Of a DNA stretch of 64,000 nucleotides, positions 10,187 to 23,451 are shown piece after piece. This DNA comes from Apostichopus japonicus (Eukaryota; Echinodermata; Holothuroidea; Aspidochirotida; Stichopodidae): NCBI RefSeq assembly GCF_037975245.1, contig NC_092571.1, positions 24,370,564-24,434,563 on the forward strand. The letters run 5' to 3'. Position numbers and translations under genes: made by a program. Position 1 is the stretch's first letter. Each line of letters begins with the position of its first letter. The notes below the pieces were generated by a model. That model was not told where the DNA came from, did not search any database, and saw nothing but the letters and a program-made list of their open reading frames with translations.

Positions 10187-11815
10187 AAAATGGCTGAGCA
10201 AATAAACAAACCAGTCCCCCATGGCTTCTATGGGCCACCTGTACCATCTCATTTTATCAGCACTCAGCCGCAGGATTCCATGCAGCCTCTGGCTTTGATA
10301 AAGAGGATTCCGTCCTCCCCATCAACAGCTGCAGCTACTAGCCATCCTACTCTGATTCCTGTTTCTGCTTCAACCAGTCACCATGGGCACCACCTTCCAC
10401 CATCCTCTCAGCAACCTCATCAAGGATTGCCCAAAGAAGTTCTCGACAGCATGTTGAATCCAACGGTCATCGTCACTACCAGAACTCCCATATTTATTAA
10501 ATCTTCGCCGCATATTTCTGTCGTTCCTCGTCACACTGTTATGGCCCATACACAGAGTACCCAAAGCATCGTAGGAGGGAAAATCTCAGCAGCGGTGCGG
10601 CCGTCGTTAGTGTTGAACCCTCAACCGATGCCTCAAGCGTTGGTGAGAGTTCCTGTCACCAGTCCTCGCCTGCCACCGGCTAGATCTGGTCCACAGCATC
10701 GGCACATTTACCCCAGCCCTAGAATCCCTCTACAGAGGAGTCCTTCTCAGTCTCCACCTCACATGCAAAATCTGCGTTCTCCACCTCCTCATAGAAGTCC
10801 AAAACTGAAGTCTCCAGTCACACCACCCGTGGCGCATATGGTCAACAGAACCCCACCTATATCTATACGACCTCCTCTGCAGCATTCCCCCTTTCCCGCT
10901 CACTCGGGTAGGAAGTTTACAGGACCTAGGGTCAGGAGTCCTCCCTCCACCCAACAGGTACGCCCCATCATCGTCAACACGAGTAACAACCCCCTTATCC
11001 GGAGTGGCCCTGTTCTAACTATTCCTGGCACTCCTCAGCGGATACAGGCGACCTTGACAGGAATACCCATTCAGACTTCTCAAGTCAAGTTAACGTCACC
11101 AAATGGACCAATGGTTATCACACACACCAAGCAATCACCAAAGAGGGCTCCAGGCACTCAATTATCACCGTCGAATGCTCGTCCGGTCATCTTCGCACCC
11201 AGGCAGCTCTTGCCAGCCAACTTTGATGGCCACACATTGTCGTATCCCATGAGCAAACAGAAGGTCCTGGTGGCCGTGAACCCTCACGGTCTCAGTAAGA
11301 ACACTGCTGTCAAAATTCAAGCGAAACCTTCCACCTCGATGGTGCATACAGGTCCAGTTAGAGGAAGCGTCGCACCGATGGTGGTCTCCAACCAACAACA
11401 AATTCTTGTCCCAATCCAAACTAGTCCCGTCAAGAAACCTTACACGGGTAAAAAACGGGGTCGAAAACCGGGCTCAAAGAACAAACCGAAACTGGGTCAC
11501 AGCCTCAAAGTCAGGATTCGTCCAACGACTATAGTCCACGGCGTCACCCAGAAAGTGATGTCTTTGGAGGGTATGAAGAACGTTACAGTGCCCATGCCAA
11601 CCTCAGTGGCATCCGTCTCTCAAGAGGCTCCCTCCAAAACAACAGATGAACAAGCCAAATCCCAAGATGAGGGACCATCTCCAATGAATCTGGCAGTCAA
11701 ACAAACTGACAAGGAGAAACCCACTACGGAGATTCCTCGGGCCATCGTTAAGCCGCAGATTTTAACTCACGTCATCGATGGCTTCATCATCGAGGAATCG
11801 AAAGATCCATTTCCT
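10187..11815 (+). CDS. PHC: PHC coding exon 1 (start codon, Pro/Ser-rich region, AT-hook, HD1)
   Basis: A polypyrimidine tract and CAG at 10184-10186 look like a splice acceptor, so the exon probably begins at 10187 with three untranslated bases before ATG 10190. The open frame upstream of 10187 (hydrophobic, from 10088) is likely intronic readthrough. The exon codes for residues 1-542. Visible features are SP-rich low complexity, KKRGRKPGSKNK at 421-432 (AT-hook type), PMNLAVK at 498-504 (a loose match to a CtBP-binding PxDLS motif, weak), and the HD1 region ending at P542. It ends in phase 0 at 11815, followed by donor gtaagt. Confidence 0.9.
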
Positions 11816-14800
11816 GTAAGTATTTTTTCATAAATTTTTGAGTGTTCTTTTAAAATGGATGGTTTTATTTTTATAAAGGTTCAAAGCTCGGCCGCATTGC
11901 CCTTATTATTTTGCATGCCATCTTTGTCAAACGTTTTCACCTCAAACAAAGTTAACATTTGCACTAAGACATGGTAGTGCCGATAGTCGTAATCGATTTA
12001 ATCGCCAGTAGTCGCGATTACACTATGGAAGTTTTGATTAATAGCGCTCAAAACCTAAGTTGCGAGCACTCGACTACAATGTAGCACTGCACATACTCTG
12101 CTTTGAAAAATAGCCTAACCTATCGAAAACAACACTAAAGCAGTTTGTCATCAAATATCGCAAAAGTACAGGTTCTCATAATGCTACACTAGCATTGTGT
12201 TGTGTTAAAATTCAGCAAGCACCTGCTCCGGTTAGATTCATGTGTTTGCTTGTCAGTAATAAGCTTGTTCTGCAGGGCAACATTCAGTCCTAGCAATGTT
12301 TGATCATTGCGCATAATCGCAAATTCGTAAGTTATTAATCTTTTACGATTTCCAAATTATTTGTCATTTCGTCAAAAATGTTTACAATGACTTCACTTCT
12401 GCCTGGTTCACATTTATCAGATGTCTGATCTTGTGTGTTGATTGCATTGTAGTTTAATTTCAGTGTGCAAAATATGTCCTGCTATGGCGCTAGGCTAGAG
12501 CCTAGCCTAGAACGTTGAACGTCCTTCCACAGAAAACTCTTGCAAACTAGTCACACCGCTACAAGGTGTTTCATCTATTCATTGTTCGCACGTTTGCTTT
12601 TATTAGTGCTAGTAGTTGAAGTAGCCTCGTAGGTTCATTTGAAAGTTTTGATTTAATTTAAAAGATTTTAGGAAACAGAGATTGAAAGTTGTTCACAGTT
12701 TTTGTTCTTGTTTTTACGTGATTTATACACCCCATGTTAAGACACAAACAAATTAGACAGTGCCCCATGGAGACAGATTTGTTTTGACTGCATTTCTACA
12801 ATGTAAAGAATGACAGTGATGACGTCATAACCATAATCGCAGTAATCCCGAGAATAGCTATGTGATTAATCGACTACTAAAGAAAGAGTCGACTATCAGC
12901 TCTATGACATGGTAAGAACAGAGATAAGTAGGGTAGCAATTGCGCTGTTCTCAAACGAGAAGATTAGCAGAAGGAAGGTATTTCTGTATTCACATTCTCT
13001 GAGAGACTAGCGGTTTAATCCAGAATTTAGCCTCTGGTGAAGACTTGTTGTCAAGAGTTAATTTGATTTCAAAGCATCTTTTTCCTTTTCTTGTTTCGTG
13101 TTTTTTCAATATCAATAAAAAATCAATCATGGAATGATCACGGTAACTATGTACCCTTCAAGCTGTCAATATTTTGTCACCCAAATTTGCATTTATTAAT
13201 CACATGTAAAATGCAGATCAACATTTGTCACAATTTCTTTGGCTATATAACAAATTCTTTTATTTGATGTTTAAAACTTGATACTTGCACCGTCTCATGA
13301 TGTTATTGTATGATAAATAATATTAAAGAAAATAACCGCCATCTTTAATACCACCCCAGGGAATTATCCCCTTGGTGTGATCATTCTCATGGACTAAAAG
13401 TAGTACATTTTGCAGTACTGTTAAAAACAATTTTTATTTTCACAGATGCCTGAAAATTCATCCCTCCCGTTGGCTGTTAATGCAGATGGCTCCAGAACAG
13501 AGGATGAACCGCACAGACTTAAGAGAGGAGGTAGGGTTTTTTTGGTATAAATTTGGTAGCCGACTTTTCGTAGACTTGCCGGTTTGAACCGTTTTAAACT
13601 GTGAGAGATTCTGTGAGGGTGTTTGTAGCCGAGTACATGTAACGTTGCGTAGTTCCAAGTGGCACGATCAGTTTATTTTCCAGCTCTGAATGCATATATA
13701 TTTTAAATGACTGCAGTACGACGAAGGTAATCTTTATCCCTGCATGAATCATTTCAAGATTTAAGTCAAAACATGCTTGAATATATTATCAAAGCCCACA
13801 TCAAACTTAGGTCTTTTGGCAAATCAAAATGAAAACCACATCTCCCAAGATGTGGGATCAGATCCAGGAGATGTACTGTACCTTCATCCGTGTTCAACCT
13901 CGCGTAAGATTTCAAAAGTAATGTTCCATATGTGTATGTCACTGCAGCACTCCATCTGTGGTCCAACTATGACCTCAGAGTGCACCACCATTTGACCTCT
14001 CAAAGTTTTTTTTGTTGTTGCTGGGGGGAGGATGGTCGCTATATGGGGAAGTGGGCTCTAACTAAACCTAGGACCAAACACCCCCCCCTCCCCCCTTTAT
14101 AAAAATCCTGGATCTTAGTCTTACAATGTCACTCATTCCCACCTAGTTCCATTTTAGCCCCCCAAAACAGAAAATGTTGTCATTCACGATCAAGGATAAC
14201 TGGCTTTGCAATGTCACTTCTCAGCTCAAGACAGTTGGGAGACCTCTCCAGGACACCTACGGTGCGAATTTTGTGGTAAACTGGACATTCCACGGAAATT
14301 TAAGAGGTCAAAGAGGTTTTGTTCGATGGCCTGCGCCAAACGATACAACGTCGGATGCACCAAGAGGCTGGGCTTGTTCTCACCCAAAGAGGAGAAGCCA
14401 GAAAGGGTCAAGCATAAGATGAAAGTCCAAGGACCAAAGGCCAAGGCACTGAAGGGTGCCAGAGGAAAGTTTGGACGACTGGAATTTAACGTTACTCAAC
14501 CTTGGGTAGGTAACTTCTTTGTTTGAATTGCTCGAATGCACACTCCTTTTGTACTTCAAGTCTCCAAAAATGAATGAACCCAAAGACAGAAAGCACATTG
14601 TTCTTTGGGGGAGAAAAAGGCAGAACACTAAAAATCATAAATCAAAGAGGTATAATAATCACAGGTTTGCCTTTGAGAATTGATTACTTATGAAATATGG
14701 GGGTTTTGTTGGCAAGAACTTTCCATTCCTTCAATGATAAATTGGTTTCAGCATACGCTTCCCTTCTGGCTTTGAGTCTGAATTTTGTTATCAGCATCCA

Positions 14801-17800
14801 TGGTCATTTGAAAAGAAAATGCTTTAAGACTTGACGTAACAAGGGATTTGCCAACAGAATAATGGTCAAAAAAATGACCAAAGTTTTGGTACAATGCCCC
14901 AAGCTAGCTACACATCCTTAAGGAGAGAGAAAGAGAGAGTTTTCCTCAGAAATTGGAGAAAGAATTCCTAGTGTCTCATTTTCTGAAAAAGAAATGGCGT
15001 AGTTGTCAACTTTCGAGAATGAACTCAAGACGTTCTTATTCATGACTGCGTATCCGTTTGTTTAATAACTGTTGTGTCCATTTTGGGTACTTTGCTCCTG
15101 CAGCGCTTCTGAGCAGTTTTTTTTAACTGGATAAAAGCGCTTTACAAATTCTTATATTATTATTATTATTATTATTAATATGGTTGTCAGGAGGCACTGC
15201 CTGATGTCACTGTTGCAAACCATTTTTTCACCTTTTTTTAAGGAAATTTGAGAGTTTATTATTATTATTTGTTTTTTTGGAAGCATCATACATAGAAGTC
15301 TTTCCTCACTAACATTCACTCAGTGACAATTTCTGGCATCAGGGTGTCCTGGTTTGTTTAATTGCAATTGACTCCTGTACAGAAGGATTGTGAAAAACAT
15401 TGTTGACTGCACAACAAAATTCTGCTTTCATTATTAGTATGATAATATGGTACAAGTGGAGTGGCTATGTCATCCTGCTGTTATTAATCAATGATAATAC
15501 GTCCAGTAACTTTCCATATCACTTTCCGTAACTTTACGTATATAATTTGTAATGACTTTATCGTGCTGCCCTGATAGACTCCGTTGTTGCCGCGGTCAAC
15601 ATCAATTTTGCGTACCGAGGCACTTTCATGTACTATTTTCACCCATTTATTGGAAATTATACTGAAAACTAAGGGGATATATATTACCTTTCTTTGGGTA
15701 ATTTGACTTGTAAGACCTCAATCGTGCAAATTCTCGATTACGTCATTTAGTAGAACCCCATAGTCGAAAAGGCAAAGCTAGACTGCAGAGTCAAATCAAA
15801 GAGATTTATCATTAATATCCATTGTCCTTTAAAAACGAACATTTGTGCCCTTACCCTGTTGTAGCATTGCAAAAACCACTGTAATACCATCCTACAGTGT
15901 TTTCTCTGTACCAAATTCTTTTTCTTACATTTCCCTTAAAACAAGGAAACAAGGAAATGTTTGTACTAAATGCTTGTTTTAGTTAAATGCCTTTAGTTTT
16001 TAAATAACTGATATAATGTATCATGGCTGCTCTTTGGAAGATATTTTTCTGATCTTGACACAATTGTACAGTTTAGTGAAGCTCAAACAGACAGGGAAAT
16101 GATTTTATATATACATGTATAGAAAAGATCATACAATACAGTACATATTGATTGCGTCAAAATGGGATGGAAAAAAAGAAATATGATGGCATCAGGAATT
16201 ATGGAAAGTTAAAAATATAAAGTTAAATTGCATATGGTCAATGGCATTGGGAAATAATTTATCTGTATTTTGTCACTCTCAAATCTGAGGACAATGTAGA
16301 TAATTCTTGCCAAAATGATAATTAATTAAGGTCAGTGATGATTAAGGAATAACAAAACAATTTGCATCAGAAATGATATTCAACCAGGGCTCTATTCCTG
16401 AAATGATTGTGTTGTGTTTGTAATCAGCAAATGAAAGAAGTTTAAGTTGCTGTGTTACACTTTTTAACACAATTAATTTTGGTGGGTTGCCAATTTACTG
16501 TACACTGACATGACATCTTCTCATTACGAAAGGGGCGAAATTTTTGACTCGATGCTTTTATAAGATGTGCTAGATAAATACCCTTATCCGGTCAGTAAAG
16601 TCAAACTTGTGATATATGTTGACTTACTGTACAATCAACAAGTCTATGCCAACACTGACATGACATCCTAAGATGTCAAAAGGTTGTTTGATTATAACCA
16701 GATTTTATGTTACAGCTGTACACTATAACTTGACAACCGCATCAAAAACACAGGACTTGTAAAGTTACTCTAACATGAAATCTTGACAAAAAGTTTGTCA
16801 GATTTGTCACGGTGTTGTGTATGCTTACACCGTAACTGGTCTGTTTATCCAGGACACATTACAAGTGGCTATTCTAGTCAATAAATAGACATATATATAG
16901 AGGGCGTTGTGGTTAAGGCAGTGGACTTGTGATCTAAAGGATTACAGGTTCGAGCCCTGGCCAGATCACTGCGTTGTTTCCTTGGGCAAGGCACTTTATC
17001 TCCATTGCCTCTCTTCACCCAGGTGTATAAATGGGGACTTGCAAGGTAACTTGTAAATATAGTTGCATGCGCAGGTTTGTGGCTGCACCCTATGGGAAGT
17101 CCCCCAGGGGACATGTGGCCGTGGTGCACTGTGGTGCCCCAGGAGAGATTGTTTGAATTGTGCACACTTTGGTGTGTAGGTGTGACAAGTTACCAATGAC
17201 CAGGGTTAAGTACAGCGCGGCGAGACTTTATTGTAAGTTGCGCTATAAGAACTGAGAATTATTATTATATAGCAATTTGAATTTTTGATTACCAAAGTTC
17301 TTTTCCGTGAAGGATCAAAGGTGATGAGCAGCTTGATATGTAATTTTTAGGTGTTTTGTTCTTGCAGTACGTACATTGCATACTGCACAGCATATTGCTA
17401 TAGAACTGATTCAACAAACTTAATTAAAAAACTTAATTAGAGTATGACATGCATCAAATGAACTGTTTGTGATGGAGGTGAAAGGTCGTCATACAGTAAG
17501 AATGCAACCAGGGAACAAAACAAGAAGCATAAATTGTGAACACCATATTTAAGGTTGGATAAATAATCATAGCATCTAATAAATAATAATAATTAACAGT
17601 TCTTATATAGTGCAACTTACAATAAAGTCTCGCCGCACTGTACTTAACCCTGGTCATTGGTAACTTGTCACACTTACACACCAAAGTGTGCACAATTCAA
17701 ACAATCTCTCCTGGGGCACCACAGCCACTTGTCCCCTGGGGGACTTCCCATAGGGTAAAGCCACAAACCTGCGCATGCAACTATATTTACAAGTCACCTT

Positions 17801-20800
17801 GCAGGTCCCAATTTATACACCTGGGTGAAGAGAGGCAATGGAGATAAAGTGCCTTGCCCAAGGACACAACACAATTATTTAGCCAGGGCTCGAACCTGTA
17901 ATCCTTAGATCACAAGTCCACTGCCTTAACCACTTGACCACAACATCTAGCATCTAGCCTGTCCATAATGAGCTGTTAAGTTGCTGTTCCTTTTGGTGCC
18001 AGGACTTAAAGGTTAGTTCAGCCCGAGGTCAAACTATGAAATAAGCTAAAATCTCGGCAACCGAAAGTCGGATCAAATTGGTATTTTGCATCCAGGGGTG
18101 TTGTTTTAGCGATATGATGACAGACTGCACTGTCGTTAGTAAGTCCGGTTAATGAAACAATTAGACATGCAGCTAAATTCTAATTATAGCTCTAGTTAAA
18201 ACACTAGGTATGGTCAATCACCCCTACCTTTAGCTACTAGTCTACAAACTGTTACAGAACCAGGTAAGAAAGAAAAAGTGAAAGCGTGCAAGGAATTTCA
18301 AAATGGGTAATTTTTTTTTACGTTTCAAACAAATTTTCATTCAAATGTTTACAGATCTGTGTTATGATTCCCACAGGAAAAGGGAAAGAGCATCTAAAGT
18401 TCAATATCAAATTGCTATTTTTTTTTTGTTCAGTGACTCATATTACTTCCTGTAAAATCTGTTTCCGTGACACAATGTGAAAACGTGTGTGATGTGGAGT
18501 GTAGAGCCATGCGTGTGACATTTTCCATTACTATGCAAAAGAGGCACCATTTGCACAAAACTAGTAACAGGGCTGCTTTCTGTATATATCTTACTATGCA
18601 AAAGAGGCCACAATTGCACAGAACTAGTTACAGGGCTACATTCTGTATATATTACTATGCAAAAGAGGCCACATTTGCACAAAACTAGTGACAGGGCTAC
18701 TTTCTGTATATATTACTATTCAAAAGAGGCCACATTTGCACAAAACTAGTAACAAGGCTGCTTTCTGTATATCTTACTATGCAAAAGAGGCCACATTTGC
18801 AAAAAACTAGTTACAGGGCTGCTTTCTGTATATATCTTACTATGCAAAGAGGCACCATTTGCACAAAACTAGTGACAGGACTGCATTCTGTATATATCTT
18901 ACTATGCAAAAGAGGCACCATTTGCACAGAACTAGTGACAGGGCTGCTTTCTGTATATATCTTACTATGCAAAGAGGCACTATTTGCACAAAACAAGTTA
19001 ACAGGACTGCTTTCTGTATATCTCACTGTGAGGTCACATGTGAATAAAGTGGCGTCAGTCCAGAGAATAATTTATCCAGTACCACATCACAAATATTCTG
19101 TACAAAATGGTGGTCAAGTTGCTATATATATACAAGTGTAATGATGTATAAATTTTCTACAAAGGAACTATAGTATTCAATGAGAGCGAAAAGTTCAGAG
19201 TCTTTGAAAGTGGTACACAAAAGTTGGAATGGTTAATTATTCCCTGGCCCCAGTTTGTGGCTGCACCCTATGGGAAGTCCCCAAAGACATACGTAGATTT
19301 TATGGTCTTTAGTGTGACTGTTTGGATGGTGTACTCTCCGGTGTGGGTTTGACAAGTTACCAATGACCAGGGCTTAAAGGGTGTGAAGATTCGCGCAAAA
19401 AAAAACTCCTAATGCCGGTAATCTGTCCTAGTTTCAAATGGGGTGTAACAGAAGTGTTAGACACCACCATCAATCCCAGAAAATGCACACACAGCTTGCT
19501 ACCGTCGGTAATTAGACAATAGTGTACAGTCAGTACAGACAGCTGCGGTCAATACCCACAGCACAGTATACAAACGATACAGCGGTGGACATCTCAGGTC
19601 CAGCTAAAGATAACAAGGTATCACGTTTTTTTACTGTCTTCATTTTGTAGCGACACAAACAAAACGTCACTTGCAAGCAACAGAAAGTTACTTTTTCAGA
19701 TGGCCACACGCGGTTTGGGGCGAGTCTTCAATGTCTTTAACTGACATAGTAAAATCAAGTGAGATAGCCTTGGCTTTGATACAAGAATTTAAACCTTCAG
19801 CTTTTGTAACCAAAACTTTCTTTGATTGAGAGCTCTTATATGCAATATGCTGACATCTTTTTACTACATCTTGTGTAGAAGAATGAACCCCTATTTTGAA
19901 CCTCTAACAAAAATCCATAGGTTTGATAGTAGTATTATGTATGTTTTGGAACTTATTGAATTTGTTATTCATTTATTAATTTTTTAATTATTGTTTTTTT
20001 TTTTTGTTTTTTTTTTAGGGCTGCTACCTCTTTTGTGTAATAGAATTGGTCAGTGATTTGTAAGATCATATTTAGAAATTTGGTAAAAACAAAAACAATT
20101 TTGGAATGTTGCCCTCTATTCTGGATTAAAGAATTTTTCTTTGTTTTGAACAAAGCCAATATATGTTGATAATGTATTGGTACACACACATTTAAAGGCA
20201 TTGAAGACTCACCCCAAACCGCGTGCTGCCATCTGAAAAAGTTAACTTTCTGTTGCTTGCAAGTGACGTTTTGTTCATGTCGCTACAAAATGCAGATAGT
20301 AATGAAACGTGATACCTTGTTATCTTTAGCTGGACCTGAGATGTCCATCGCTGTATCGTTTACACACTGTGCTGTGGGTATTGACCGCAGAGCACTGACT
20401 GTACACTAGTGTCTAATTACCAACGGTAGCAAGCTGTGTGTGTATTTTCTGGGATCGATGGTGGTGTCTAACACTTCTGTTACACCTCATTCGAAACTAG
20501 GTCAGATTACCGGCATTAGACGTTGCTTTTTGCGCAAGTCTTCACACCATACATATTATAAAGAAAATCTGTGTGTACTCCAAAAGTAAATATTATGAGA
20601 CAAAATCAGAGAAATAAGATATGTAAACTGAACACATAAATATATATAATATACACAATGAAAGTATGATGTAAGCATGATTTTTTTGTACTTTTCATTG
20701 CACTGCCAAGTAAATTCCAATATATTTTCTAAAACAGTATGTACTCCTTATTTGTCAATTGTGAGTCATATCTGATTCCTCTGCTTTTGTCTAATAATAT

Positions 20801-23315
20801 TTTCTGTTGGAGTACACCGTGGATTTTCTTTATGATATATATGCATTGGCTTTGTTCAAAACAAAGAGAAATTCTCTTCTTTTGTGTGAAACAAGGAAGT
20901 TTTCTTGTGTATTTACTGAGTATCCTGCTTAGTGAAACTAAAATTTTAAACCACTTTAGCAACGACCAGGAAAGAAGAGAAAAAAAAAAAACCAATTGGT
21001 AGGGAACAATAACGAAAGACACGAGAGGCAACTCTAGTCCAAAAGGTGTCAGTTATTAATATTAAACCATTATGACTCTGTAAACTTGTTGAAGATTCCA
21101 AAGTATTTGATTGGGCCAAGTTTCCTCGTATCAGCCAACATTCTCTTCCTGTGAAGTGTGTACTTAAAATGCTGAAGCATCGGTAGTATCTTTGTTCAGT
21201 GCCTTTGTTGTCATTCGAGACTCTTAATACTTTCAGTTTCAATCTCAATTCTGATGCAAACAGATTGGTGGATTTGTATAAATGGTGGGGGGGGGGGGGG
21301 GAAGCACCGGACGAAATACGGAGAAAAGAAAAACTGGAAATATCACTTCCTGTTTGGTATCTTTTGTTTAATATTAATAGCTGCTTCCTGCATTCAATTT
21401 GAGAAAAAATTTGATGTATAAATATCCACCACTGATGGAACAAGGATATTCAGTTAATCTCCAAAAGCATAATCCACTGGTTTCCGTCTACCAAAAAATC
21501 ACGGACGGACGGAATCATGAAACGTAGGTGTGAATGTCAACAGTTTTCAAATGAGACATTACTAAATTGTTACTCTAAAAACTGGTGGGACAAAAATATT
21601 TTGCAAATATTCATTATTTGTAAAATAGTAGATTGGCAGTATTTCAAAGAAGCGAAGGTTTACTCAGGGCTTCAACAATTACATGAGATTTCCTCATCTG
21701 GAGTACAAGATTTTGAAGTTTTTTATGGTCACAAAGACTGGCTGACATCCGTCCTGGGCCGGTGAAGGGGGGGGGGGCTAGTGAGAGGGATGTATACTTT
21801 GTCAGGAAATATTTGTTTGGGTCAAGCAAACTGGTACTACTGTATCATTTCCATTCGTATTTACGGCATAAGTGTCACTACAGGTAGTTATTTAAGCTTT
21901 CATATTTTAGCATACAAGTGTTTATTAAATTTAAGCAATTTCAGAAGAAAGCCTGAAAATGTTTTTTTTATTTGGGGGGGCAACCCCTCCCCCTCCAAAT
22001 GCCTTCCCTTTAGAGTTATCTTTATCGTGCAATTTTTTTCGGAGAAAAATCATCTGAATTTCTGCGAACAGTCAGTCTGTACTGACAGATGCAAAACTTT
22101 TTACACATTTCCTACATGATGTCATAATTTATTGTTTATTTCAAGATATCATCACGACAAATTAATATCAAACATATTTTGGTTTATTAAAGTAATTTTA
22201 GTGAACTGTATAAATATGTCCTGTGGTTCAAACCATGTCCCTTTAAATGATTTATTTATTCATAACAAACAAAAAATTGAAAAATAGGGGACTCATAGAA
22301 CACAAAGAGCTTGGAGCCAGCCTATCTGGCACAGGTACAGTAATACAGTATATGTCTGAAACAGGAAATGAGAAGTTTTTTACTTTGTATTTTAATAATG
22401 GTAACAAAACACCACTGGAAGGCTCAAGAGAACCGTTATAACGTGGTACTACCTGTGCGTTTTAGCAATTTAATACCGAGAAGGATATCAGCGTGTTGTT
22501 TTAACCTGCATATGAACGTCTGCATGTCATAAACATTTAACACATAATCACTTCCTGTTTCGTGTATCAAATTGCCGAGTCTCCTTTTTCATCATCCTGT
22601 ATTAACGATTCTCCAGTGTGTGTTTTCTGTCTCTAGTCGTTTTTCCCTGGCAGCACGAGATTGCAAATTCTTGATGGCCTGTGTCGGCGATTTAAGAGTA
22701 CATGCTCCTCACGTATAATCTCAAGCGCGGCGTAGAGTTTAAATACTCTGTGATAGTCACCTACTGTATTAGGACAAAGATCGTTTCTAGCGGAACCAAC
22801 TCCAATAATCTGTGAAGAAAATTGTCCTAGCCAAACATTTACTGTCTTAATACGTTTGATATGCTGGTGCATAGAGTAAAAGCAGTCATTAAGAAGGGAC
22901 TGACTTACCATATCTGTTATTATCTACTTCACTCACTCCTTTAAAATCCATTTATCATTATTATTATTATTATTATGTTGTTGTTGTGATGAAATTTTTG
23001 AACTCGTCATTGATGACTCGTCGGGCGCTGGCGCGAAACATTTGTCTGTACCACAAAGTTTTAGGGACGCTAACTCCTTAAAGTAATTTTCGGGGAATAG
23101 TTCAATCATATTTGTATCAGATCTATAGCCTAAGTCTGTGTTGTTCAGCAAATTGTTCCCTTTGTAAAGCACTTTAGAGCACATCTCGACTGATTAGAGC
23201 GCTTTATAAATTTGGTATTATTTTTATTATTGTTGTGTACTTTTATCATCATAATCATCATCTGATCATCATCATCTGATCATCATCATTATCATCATCA
23301 TCTGATCATCATCTG

Positions 23316-23348
<33 letters not shown>

Positions 23349-23417
23349 TTCATCATCATTATCATCATCATCTGATCATCATCATCATCATCTGATCATC
23401 ATCATCATCATCATCTG

Positions 23418-23451
<34 letters not shown>

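Noticed and set aside
10370-11419. Minus-strand frames inside PHC exon 1
   Set aside because: Antisense shadows of a well-supported coding exon.
14174-14251. PHC exon 3 extended left in its open frame
   Set aside because: Only the boundary at 14252 gives a phase match with exon 2; the extra residues do not resemble PHC.
18530-19141. Repeat protein read across the 60-bp units
   Set aside because: Unit lengths vary (60-63 bp), the frame shifts between units and overlapping frames exist on both strands.
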